Shown: in pieces, positions 1 to 5,799 of the stretch
Layout of the letters: each line of letters starts with the position of its first letter
Position numbering within the stretch: the first letter of the stretch is position 1
Assembly (NCBI GenBank): GCA_938027385.1
Contig: CALJBF010000190.1
Span: 1 to 7,368, forward strand
Origin: an uncultured Porphyromonadaceae bacterium
GTDB lineage: Bacteria; Bacteroidota; Bacteroidia; Bacteroidales; Muribaculaceae
DNA: 7,368 bases
Direction: 5' to 3'
Notes under the pieces: generated by a model
The model's input: only the letters and a program-made list of their open reading frames with translations
Databases searched by the model: none
Told to the model about the DNA's origin: nothing
Translations under genes and position numbers: made by a program

Positions 1-1220
1 AGGTTGAAAATCACGTTTGTGAAATGCATCTCGTCGACATTGACTATGGCGTTGTCGGCGTCAAGATGCGCGTCAAGGCGGCCGCCGTATTTCTCGACTT
101 TCAGCCTGAAAGTGTTGATCACGTTCGAGATTACCGAGTTCGCGTCGACATCCTGGAACCTCAGTGTGGCCTTGGTCTTGTCGAACATCGACATCTGCAG
201 CACCTTCTCCACCTGAAAACGCAGGCGTTTGGTCTCGTCGTTTATGACACCCGAAATATGCTGGAGCATGGCGGGCGACTTGCGCACCGAGGCATCGTTA
301 AGCATCTGCGCGGCCAGCGAGATGGTCGATATGGGGGTCTTGAACTCGTGGGTCATGTTGTTGATGAAGTCGTTCTTCATCTCGGTGAGTTTCTTCTGCC
401 TGAACGCCAGGATGATAGTGTAGAGGAACACAATCACCAGAATGAATGTGAAGATGAACGACGGAATCATGAACTTCACCGAGCTGAGGATATATTTCGT
501 TTTCGACGGGAAATATACCTTCAGGTAGTTCTTCACCTGCTGGGGGTCGTTGCGGAAGAGCGACTGCACGAACATCGAATTATCGAGCGAGGTCGATTCG
601 GTGCTTTTGAATCCGGTGGTCTGGTACAGGGCATGCCCGTTGCGGTTCACCACCGCGAACTCGAACGGCAGCTCCAGGCCGTTGTTCACCAGCTCTCGCC
701 TGAGGTAATTGCGCACGGCCGTAGAGTCGGCGCGCTCCTCGATGGGGCGGTCAGCCGCCTTGTTCATGATGTTTATTATCACATCGTCTATCACCCCTTT
801 CTGATAGAGGTACTGCCCTTTCAGTTCTTCGCGCATTGAATTGTAGCTCGATTCAAGGGCATCGGCCTGACTGCGCTGCAGATTGTAGATCTTGTCCGGA
901 TTGGCGCGCAGAGTCACATCGCCCATGAGGCCGCTGTGGGTGGTGAACGAGTATTTTACGCCGCCGAGCCGCGAGGTGCCTCCGTATTGCGACGACAGCG
1001 ACACCGATTCAACCTGCGCCACATCTTCTTCGAGGAAATATTTTGCCTCGTCCTGCTCAAGCAGCGACGATACGGCATACAGACTGCGCCTCACCCCCTC
1101 GGTAAACTGGTCGTCACGCATCCTGATCATGCTTTCCATATACATGATCTGGATATAGAGCAATCCCAGCAACGTGAGGGCCATAAGCACAGCCAGAAGC
1201 CATATAGTGGATTTCTTCAT
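1..1220 (-). CDS. rprX: Sensor histidine kinase, RprX-like, 3' end cut by window edge
   Basis: This is an inner-membrane histidine kinase of a two-component system; 406 codons are present and the frame is still open at the left edge. The start is the ATG at 1220-1218 and no Shine-Dalgarno precedes it. Residues about 5-27 form a first membrane helix, about 28-248 an extracytoplasmic sensor region with no domain I recognise, and about 250-273 a second membrane helix. Only 17 residues then lead to the H-box HEFKTPIS, with the phospho-accepting histidine at residue 291, so there is no HAMP domain. The dimerisation helices follow (NDETKRLRFQVEKVLQMS), and the protein is cut at VIFN, where the N-box of the ATPase domain begins (N406). 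The start MKKSTIWLL and the H-box context resemble Bacteroides RprX from memory, so the symbol is tentative while the kinase call is firm. A partner response regulator may lie further left. Its stimulus cannot be read from the sequence. Confidence 0.93.
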   Translation of the reverse strand, partial: MKKSTIWLLAVLMALTLLGLLYIQIMYMESMIRMRDDQFTEGVRRSLYAVSSLLEQDEAKYFLEEDVAQVESVSLSSQYGGTSRLGGVKYSFTTHSGLMGDVTLRANPDKIYNLQRSQADALESSYNSMREELKGQYLYQKGVIDDVIINIMNKAADRPIEERADSTAVRNYLRRELVNNGLELPFEFAVVNRNGHALYQTTGFKSTESTSLDNSMFVQSLFRNDPQQVKNYLKVYFPSKTKYILSSVKFMIPSFIFTFILVIVFLYTIILAFRQKKLTEMKNDFINNMTHEFKTPISTISLAAQMLNDASVRKSPAMLQHISGVINDETKRLRFQVEKVLQMSMFDKTKATLRFQDVDANSVISNVINTFRLKVEKYGGRLDAHLDADNAIVNVDEMHFTNVIFN

Positions 1221-1296
1221 TGTCTAACGAATGTTACAGTAAGCTAAAGAATGTATCTGCCGCGCCATGACCGTGTTTGCAACTCGCACGGATATG

Positions 1297-1361
1297 TTGA
1301 CAAAATCGCGACACGATTTAACACTTCGGCTCAAAATTAACATTTCAGACCCATTTTAACA
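1297..1361. repeat. Spaced TTAACA hexamers, possible operator
   Basis: TTAACA occurs at 1318-1323, 1337-1342 and 1356-1361, exactly 19 bp from start to start, and a near copy TTGACA lies at 1297-1302. The first two perfect copies extend to a 12-bp direct repeat, TTAACAYTTCRG (1318-1329 and 1337-1348). The second copy overlaps the predicted -7 element of the kinase promoter and the third overlaps the -33 element. Regular direct repeats over a promoter suit binding by a response regulator, perhaps the kinase's own partner. The region is AT-rich, so chance is not excluded. Confidence 0.35.
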
Positions 1362-1363
1362 AA
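1332..1363 (-). promoter_or_regulatory. Predicted promoter of the histidine kinase gene
   Basis: Read on the minus strand, TTTG (1363-1360) is followed after 20 nt by TAATTTTG (1339-1332). Both match the Bacteroidota primary-sigma consensus (TTTG at -33, TAnnTTTG at -7) without mismatch and with normal spacing. Transcription would begin near 1325 and leave an untranslated leader of about 105 nt. This is prediction by motif only. Confidence 0.65.
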
Positions 1364-1430
1364 ATATTTTTCTGCATTTGGTTGGTTTTCCGTGCATTTT
1401 TGTGGCGTAATGTCAGATGAACACCTCCCG

Positions 1431-1463
1431 ATTGGAATATAAGCACGGATTTTTGTAATTTTG
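1431..1463 (+). promoter_or_regulatory. Predicted promoter of the chromate transporter operon
   Basis: TAATTTTG at 1456-1463 is a perfect TAnnTTTG -7 element. The best -33 candidate is ATTG at 1431-1434, 21 nt upstream, which matches TTTG at three of four positions. Transcription would start near 1470, giving a leader of about 55 nt before the ATG at 1526. The -7 element is convincing and the -33 element weak, so the promoter may be modest or regulated. Confidence 0.5.
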
Positions 1464-1525
1464 CAACCGATCCAGAGGCCGTTCCCCGGCAGTATAGTCC
1501 CGGAGAGGTTTCCTGCTTATATCTG

Positions 1526-2200
1526 ATGAAAAGTAAAGACAATTTAACACCTGACTCACCTGCCCTGCCATCCGGAAATCTCCCCCACGGCACAGGTGAA
1601 CGACATGCGTGCCGGCGCCTCTTCTCGTCGTTCGTGCGCATCGGCGCCTTCACTTTCGGTGGCGGATGGGCCATGATTTCGCTGATAGAGCGCGAGGTGG
1701 TTGAAAACCGCCGCTGGATTCCGCGCGAGGAATTTCTGGACCTGCTTGCCGTGGCCCAGTCATTGCCCGGCATACTGGCTGTGAACATCGCCGTAGCCGT
1801 CGGCGACAGGCTTAAAGGGATGCGTGGCTCGGTGGCGTCCGCCCTCGGCACCATTCTGCCCAGTTTCTTGATAATCCTGTTGATTGCCGTATTCCTGACC
1901 CCCGACCTGATTCAGCACAACAAGGTCATATCATCGGTGTTCATGGGGATCAGGCCGGCGGTTGTGGCCCTGATTGTGGTGCCGGTAATCAAGTCGGCAC
2001 GCTCGGCACGGCTCGGATGGAAGACGCTCTGGATTCCGGTAGTGGTGGCTCTGCTCATCTGGTCGAAGATCCCCTGGATCTCCAACCCCATATTATATAT
2101 TGTCATCGGCGGAGTCTGCGGCTGGTTGTGGCTGCGCCGCCAGGAACGACGCCTGTCCACGGCAGCGTTAGACCGTAAGGAAAAGGAGGAGGGAGTATGA
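1526..2200 (+). CDS. Chromate transporter family protein, first half (short-chain ChrA)
   Basis: A 224-residue integral membrane protein with one copy of the ChrA-type domain; the family is known for chromate efflux, though the real substrate here may be another anion. Residues 1-35 are a polar tail rich in Pro, Ser and Gly. Then come the signature FTFGGGWAMISLIEREVV (42-59), the AQSLPGILAVN block (77-87), LPSFLIILLIAVFL, and GIRPAVVALIVV, with several membrane helices and a charged C-terminus. Full-length ChrA is about 400 residues and fuses two such domains. Here the halves are separate adjacent genes, as in the Bacillus subtilis short-chain pair, where both are needed. The ATG at 1526 fits the predicted promoter. 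The stop overlaps the next start as ATGA, so the two are probably translationally coupled. The family call is firm, the substrate is not. Confidence 0.9.
   Translation: MKSKDNLTPDSPALPSGNLPHGTGERHACRRLFSSFVRIGAFTFGGGWAMISLIEREVVENRRWIPREEFLDLLAVAQSLPGILAVNIAVAVGDRLKGMRGSVASALGTILPSFLIILLIAVFLTPDLIQHNKVISSVFMGIRPAVVALIVVPVIKSARSARLGWKTLWIPVVVALLIWSKIPWISNPILYIVIGGVCGWLWLRRQERRLSTAALDRKEKEEGV
2183..2190 (+). promoter_or_regulatory. Strong Shine-Dalgarno before second transporter gene
   Basis: AAGGAGGA lies 6 nt before the ATG at 2197. It is the only near-perfect Shine-Dalgarno I noticed ahead of a start in this window, and Bacteroidota usually do without one. It supports the 2197 start. It also lies in codons for the Lys/Glu-rich end of the upstream protein, so part of the match could be incidental. 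Confidence 0.6.
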
Positions 2201-2766
2201 TTTATCTGCGTCTTATATGGAGCTATCTTAAGATAGGACTCTTCGGTTTCGGCGGGGGATATGCCATGCTGTCTCTGATTGAGAATGAGATTGTCGGCCC
2301 GGGATGGATCACCGAAAAGATGTTTACCGACATCGTGGCGATCTCGCAGATGACCCCGGGACCCATAGGCATCAACTCGGCCACATATATCGGTTATGCC
2401 GCCCCTATCCATGCCGGATATGCCTCACCGCTGTGGGGCTTGCTCGGGTCGGTAATCTGCACGCTTGTGGTTGTGCTGCCGTCGTTCCTGCTTGTGGCTT
2501 ACACGAGCCATTTCATCAGGCGACATAAAGAAAGCGTGACAATCAGGGGCATATTCATGGGTTTGCGGCCTGTGGTGATAGGACTTATCGCGTCGGCGGC
2601 GCTCCTGCTCATGAACGGCGAGAATTTCGGCCACGGTAACCGCGAGATACTGATTTCGGTCGTCATAGCCGTGGTGGCTCTGGCCGTGAATCTCACCACA
2701 CGCATCCACCCGATACTCATTATCGTGCTCTCGGGTGTTGCAGGTTTCTTTATCTACTACTTCTGA
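2197..2766 (+). CDS. Chromate transporter family protein, second half (short-chain ChrA)
   Basis: A 189-residue membrane protein, paralogous to the gene it overlaps and the likely second half of a two-subunit transporter. It lacks the polar N-terminal tail and starts almost directly in the first helix. The same blocks recur in the same order: FGFGGGYAMLSLIENEIV (16-33), AISQMTPGPIGINSATYIG (48-66), LPSFLLV, and GIFMGLRPVVIGLI, followed by two hydrophobic segments at the C-terminus. It keeps the TPGP version of the second block, whereas its partner has LPGI, so the halves are not interchangeable copies. The start is fixed by the AAGGAGGA element and the 4-bp overlap. folC follows 10 bp after the stop, so it is probably on the same transcript. 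Chromate is the family's named substrate, and the physiological role in a gut anaerobe is unknown. Confidence 0.9.
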   Translation: MIYLRLIWSYLKIGLFGFGGGYAMLSLIENEIVGPGWITEKMFTDIVAISQMTPGPIGINSATYIGYAAPIHAGYASPLWGLLGSVICTLVVVLPSFLLVAYTSHFIRRHKESVTIRGIFMGLRPVVIGLIASAALLLMNGENFGHGNREILISVVIAVVALAVNLTTRIHPILIIVLSGVAGFFIYYF

Positions 2767-2776
2767 CAACTTGGTT

Positions 2777-4081
2777 ATGACATACGACGAGACTATCGCG
2801 TTCCTATACAGTCAGACCCCGCAGTTCCAGCAGATCGGGGCGGCAGCCTACAAGCCGGGACTTGGCACGGTCATCGCGCTTTCAGAAAAATTCGGCAACC
2901 CGCACAGGCGCCTCAGATGCATACACGTCGGGGGCACCAACGGCAAAGGGAGCACGGCCCATTCGCTGGCATCTGTATTGCAGGCCGCCGGGTTCAAGGT
3001 GGGGCTGTTCACATCGCCGCATCTTCTCGATTTCCGCGAACGCATACGCATTAACGGCAACATGATACCGCGTGAGGAGGTTACGGGATTTGTGGAACGG
3101 TGCCGGGAGTGCGACGCACTTGCGGCGAAACCCTCGTTCTTCGAGCTTACAACCGTGATGGCTTTCGACTGGTTCGCCCGCGAGAAGGTTGATGTGGCTG
3201 TGATAGAGGTCGGACTCGGCGGACGTCTCGATTCCACCAACATCATCACCCCTGAACTGTCGGTCATCACCAACATCTCGCTTGACCATGTGGCCCAGCT
3301 TGGCGACACCCTGCTGCAGATAGCATCCGAGAAGGCTGGTATCATCAAACCCGGCGTGCCCGCTGTCATCGGCGAGGCCGACGGCAAGGTACGGGAGGTA
3401 TTCGAGCGCAAAGCCGCCGAAGTCGGGGCACCGGTAAGGTTTGCCTGCGACGGCGGCATCTTTGAGCCCGGAGGCGAACCGCGGTTAGCTGACACTCCGC
3501 GCGGCGAACGTCTCACGGCAGATACGCGCACATTCGGGCCTGTGGAGTTCGAACTTACCGGCGACTGCCAGAAACGTAATCTTGCCACTATAATGTGCGC
3601 GCTCGAACAGTTGACTGACCGTTTCACCGTCACACCCGTTTCTGTCTGTACCGGTCTGGCCACTGTCATCGAATCAACCGGTCTTGCCGGCAGATGGATG
3701 ACCCTTTCGCAAACACCGCTCACCATCTGCGATACCGGCCATAACATCGGCGGTTGGGAATGGCTCGGCCCGCGTCTGGCATCGCACCAGGGGAAACTGA
3801 TAATGGTCATCGGGTTTGTGAACGACAAAGACACCTCGCATATCCTGCCCCTTATGCCGCGCGACGCGGAATATATTTTCACCCGGGCCTCTGTGCCCCG
3901 TGCCCTCCCGGCCGAAGAACTTGCCATCCGGGCTGAATCAGCCGGACTGCGGGGACGCACGGCGCCCGATGTGGAGACCGCACTTGTCATGGCCCGCGAG
4001 GCGGCCGGGGCTGAAACGGATGCCATGATCTTCGTCGGGGGGAGCACATTTATTGTCGCCGACGCCCTGCGGTGTTTCTGA
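2777..4081 (+). CDS. folC: Bifunctional dihydrofolate synthase / folylpolyglutamate synthase
   Basis: A cytosolic Mur-ligase-family enzyme that uses ATP to join glutamate to dihydropteroate (making dihydrofolate) and then to extend the glutamate chain on folates. The 434 residues are a normal length. Visible motifs are the P-loop GTNGKGST (53-60), FTSPHL (78-83), EVGLGGRLDSTN (144-155), SLDH (168-171), SEKAGIIKPG with the lysine usually carbamylated in the family (K186), GRW (305-307) opening the C-terminal domain, and DTGHN (319-323), the local form of DGAHN. I chose the ATG at 2777, ten bases after the transporter stop, because the protein then begins MTYDETIAFL like its relatives. A GTG at 2735 in the same frame would overlap the transporter by 32 bp and add 14 unrelated residues. 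Whether both activities are present cannot be told from sequence alone. Confidence 0.96.
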   Translation: MTYDETIAFLYSQTPQFQQIGAAAYKPGLGTVIALSEKFGNPHRRLRCIHVGGTNGKGSTAHSLASVLQAAGFKVGLFTSPHLLDFRERIRINGNMIPREEVTGFVERCRECDALAAKPSFFELTTVMAFDWFAREKVDVAVIEVGLGGRLDSTNIITPELSVITNISLDHVAQLGDTLLQIASEKAGIIKPGVPAVIGEADGKVREVFERKAAEVGAPVRFACDGGIFEPGGEPRLADTPRGERLTADTRTFGPVEFELTGDCQKRNLATIMCALEQLTDRFTVTPVSVCTGLATVIESTGLAGRWMTLSQTPLTICDTGHNIGGWEWLGPRLASHQGKLIMVIGFVNDKDTSHILPLMPRDAEYIFTRASVPRALPAEELAIRAESAGLRGRTAPDVETALVMAREAAGAETDAMIFVGGSTFIVADALRCF

Positions 4082-4111
4082 CGCGGCACACTCTGCTTAC
4101 GCCGCAGAAAC
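4074..4111 (+). terminator. Imperfect hairpin at the folC stop codon, terminator doubtful
   Basis: GTTTCTG (4074-4080) pairs with CAGAAAC (4105-4111), and inside it CGGC (4084-4087) pairs with GCCG (4101-4104). This gives an 11-bp stem with a 3-nt bulge and a 13-nt loop. The folC stop codon lies within it. No T-run follows, so it is not a standard intrinsic terminator; it might cause partial termination or stabilise the 3' end. Confidence 0.25.
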
Positions 4112-4127
4112 CATAGGCGCCTGAGGT
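4110..4127. other. Near-palindrome between folC and ndh
   Basis: A perfect 8-bp palindrome AGGCGCCT (4115-4122) is flanked by ACC on the left and GGT on the right, giving a dyad of 18 bp with two unpaired positions on each side. It sits in the only gap upstream of ndh. It could be a protein-binding site or chance. I see no good Bacteroidota promoter in this 72-bp gap: a TAACGTTT at 4142-4149 is only a partial match and has no properly spaced -33 element. Confidence 0.2.
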
Positions 4128-4153
4128 TGTTATATAGTCAGTAACGTTTATTT

Positions 4154-5473
4154 ATGAGAAAACTGACTGTCATGGCAACAAACAACAGCAATAGAAGACG
4201 TGTGGTGGTGATCGGCGGCGGATTTGCCGGCCTGAACTTCGTGAAACATCTTGATGCCGATAAATTCGATGTCACGCTGGTCGACGAACATAACTATCAC
4301 AGTTTCCCACCGCTGTTCTATCAGGTGGCGTCGGCCGGTCTTGAGCCGTCAAGTATCTGTTTCCCGCTGCGCCGTGAACTTCGCAAACGCCACGGTCATC
4401 GCATCAATTTCTGTATGGGGCGTGTCAGGACTATCGATGTATCGCGCCGTTGCGTGCATACGCGGCGCGACACGTTGCCGTATGACATCCTCGTCATTGC
4501 CGCCGGCACAACAAGCAATTTTTTCGGGCTCAAGGAGCTTGATAAACATGTCTACACGATAAAATCCACGTCTGAGGCCCTGAGATGCCGCAACGACATA
4601 CTGCTGCGGCTTGAACGGGCGTCGCAGACACACGATGCCGCCCTGCGCCGGCGTCTGCTTGATTTTGTGGTCATAGGGGGCGGTCCCACCGGAGTGGAGA
4701 TCGCCGGTGCCCTCGGCGAGATGAAACGCTACATATTGCCGCGAGAATATCCCTCAATCGACCCTTCGGAGGTCAATATCGTGCTTGTCGAGGGAACACA
4801 GCGGCTGTTAGGGGCAATGTCAGAAAAAAGCTCGGCCGATGCGCTGAAATACCTGCGGCAGCTGATGGTCGATGTCCGTCTTGGCATGACGGTAAAAGGT
4901 TATGACGGCGAGCTTGTTGAGCTGGGCGACGGCGGCACGCTTGTGGCGTCGACTGTGATATGGACGGCCGGTGTCACGGCATGCGGATTTGATTTCGACG
5001 GCGAATTTGACCGCGACAAGGTCATAGGCCACGGAGGCCGTTTTCTAACCGACGTGCACTGTCGCGTGACCGGTTTGCCGGGCGAGGTGTATGCCTTGGG
5101 TGATATAGCCCTGATGTCGGGCGACCCTGCTTTCCCCAAGGGACATCCTCAGCTTGCGCAGCCCGCTTTGCAGATGGGACGCCTGCTTGCACGCAACCTC
5201 AATGACGGTGGCGTGCGCGAGTTCAGATATAAAGACAAGGGGTCTATGGCCACCGTAGGACGTAACCGCGCCGTTGTCGACCTGAAACACGGACATTTCT
5301 CGGGATTTCCCGCCTGGATGGTGTGGATGTTCATCCACCTGGTGTCAATTCTGGGCATGCGCAACCGGCTTACGGTACTTATCAACTGGATCTGGGCCTA
5401 CTTCAACTATTCAACTTCGCTGAGGATGCTGATCAAGCCCTCGCGCAAGCCGGATGCACCCGACATCAGCTGA
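4154..5473 (+). CDS. ndh: Type II NADH:quinone oxidoreductase (NDH-2)
   Basis: A single-subunit FAD enzyme on the inner face of the membrane that passes electrons from NADH to quinone without pumping ions. Of 439 residues, VVVIGGGFAG (17-26) is the FAD dinucleotide fold and VVIGGGPTGVEIAGAL (172-187) the NADH fold. YALGD (313-317) is the second FAD contact, and HPQLAQPALQMGR (331-343) carries the AQxAxQ quinone-site motif. The C-terminal part (about 386-430) is rich in Trp, Phe and Leu and fits the amphipathic membrane anchor. GSMATVGRNRAVVDL (363-377) is also as expected. The start is uncertain: ATG at 4154 gives 16 residues before the first strand, ATG at 4172 gives 10, and neither has a Shine-Dalgarno. 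It may be read through from folC. It converges on the next gene with an 8-bp overlap. In Bacteroides this enzyme feeds the menaquinone pool of anaerobic respiration. Confidence 0.94.
   Translation: MRKLTVMATNNSNRRRVVVIGGGFAGLNFVKHLDADKFDVTLVDEHNYHSFPPLFYQVASAGLEPSSICFPLRRELRKRHGHRINFCMGRVRTIDVSRRCVHTRRDTLPYDILVIAAGTTSNFFGLKELDKHVYTIKSTSEALRCRNDILLRLERASQTHDAALRRRLLDFVVIGGGPTGVEIAGALGEMKRYILPREYPSIDPSEVNIVLVEGTQRLLGAMSEKSSADALKYLRQLMVDVRLGMTVKGYDGELVELGDGGTLVASTVIWTAGVTACGFDFDGEFDRDKVIGHGGRFLTDVHCRVTGLPGEVYALGDIALMSGDPAFPKGHPQLAQPALQMGRLLARNLNDGGVREFRYKDKGSMATVGRNRAVVDLKHGHFSGFPAWMVWMFIHLVSILGMRNRLTVLINWIWAYFNYSTSLRMLIKPSRKPDAPDIS
5466..5473. other. Palindrome TCAGCTGA carrying both convergent stop codons
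   Basis: On the plus strand the last six bases, AGCTGA, are the final Ser codon and stop of ndh. On the minus strand the same palindrome again reads AGC TGA and ends the small unknown gene. The two coding regions therefore overlap by exactly this 8-bp site. I see no convincing intrinsic terminator around it; the 6-bp GCCGGA/TCCGGC pair at 5449-5454 and 5493-5498 has a 38-nt loop and no T-run. Confidence 0.8.
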
Positions 5474-5792
5474 GCGCTATTGCGACACAGGTTCCGGCAG
5501 CAGCCACATAGAGTCCCGCTGCCGAGAGATAACGGTTGACCTCGCGCAGCGGGTCAGCCTTTTCCATTAACATGGCAATGTCGTCAAGGAGTGTGTCAGT
5601 GATGCCGTCGGTACGGATCAGCATCACTGGGGAAGGCTCGAACCTGGTGGCGGCGGTTTCCACGGCGAACGGTTCTGCCGCGGCGGTACCGTCGGTATCG
5701 AGGGTAAGTACCTGCATATCCTGTATGTGGCCTTCGGCAAGGAGTGTGCGGCACAGTGTGCGTGTGCCGGGCGCGAGTATCCTGAAATCCAT
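5466..5792 (-). CDS. Hypothetical protein, third gene of the lspA operon
   Basis: I do not recognise this 108-residue protein. It starts at the ATG 5792-5790, seven bases after the DUF4296 stop, and its frame is open further upstream but only through the DUF4296 gene, so the short form is preferred. The first 60 residues look like a compact mixed domain (MDFRILAPGTRTL, then acidic and Ala-rich stretches, then ETAATRFEPSPVMLIRTDG). Residues about 63-88 look helical, and 89-108 (YLSAAGLYVAAAGTCVAIAL) are hydrophobic to the very end, which could be a weak C-terminal membrane segment. There is no signal peptide. The tight spacing, matching composition and position in an operon argue for a real gene. 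A false ORF is possible, but the codon choice looks like its neighbours. No function can be assigned. Confidence 0.7.
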   Translation of the reverse strand: MDFRILAPGTRTLCRTLLAEGHIQDMQVLTLDTDGTAAAEPFAVETAATRFEPSPVMLIRTDGITDTLLDDIAMLMEKADPLREVNRYLSAAGLYVAAAGTCVAIALS

Positions 5793-5799
5793 CAACTGC

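Larger units (their letters stand above)
1221..1525. other. Divergent intergenic region, 305 bp
   Basis: This stretch between the kinase and transporter starts is visibly more AT-rich than the genes, mostly between about 1310 and 1465. I see no RNA gene, riboswitch fold or credible small ORF. It contains an outward-facing promoter for each flank and a set of spaced TTAACA hexamers, listed separately. An open frame on the minus strand that crosses into the transporter gene looks like its antisense shadow. Confidence 0.7.

Noticed and set aside
24..839. 271-codon plus-strand open frame
   Set aside because: It is antisense to the histidine kinase, whose motifs are unmistakable. The product is His/Arg/Val-rich with no recognisable domain, as expected for a shadow frame in GC-rich DNA.
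1073..1088. 16-bp exact repeat, also at 6474-6489
   Set aside because: Both copies encode RSLYA on the minus strand in unrelated proteins (kinase and DUF4296). Shared codon preference over five residues explains it, and there is no other sign of a repeat element.
1470..1525. Riboswitch or attenuator in the transporter leader
   Set aside because: The leader is about 55 nt and shows only very short pairings such as AGG-TTT-CCT. No known fold could be recognised.
1345..1854. 169-codon minus-strand frame across the transporter start
   Set aside because: It runs antisense to the chromate transporter and through the predicted promoter. The composition (Arg, Ser, Pro) is that of a shadow, and it has no domain.
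2735..2776. GTG start for folC at 2735
   Set aside because: It would overlap the transporter gene by 32 bp and add residues unlike the family. The ATG at 2777 gives the expected N-terminus.
2848..4089. 413-codon minus-strand open frame
   Set aside because: It is entirely antisense to folC. Ser/Arg/Pro/Thr-rich product without motifs; the codon bias of the real gene keeps this frame open.
5449..5498. GCCGGA/TCCGGC inverted pair around the convergent gene ends as a terminator
   Set aside because: Only 6 bp of stem with a 38-nt loop and no T-run on either side.
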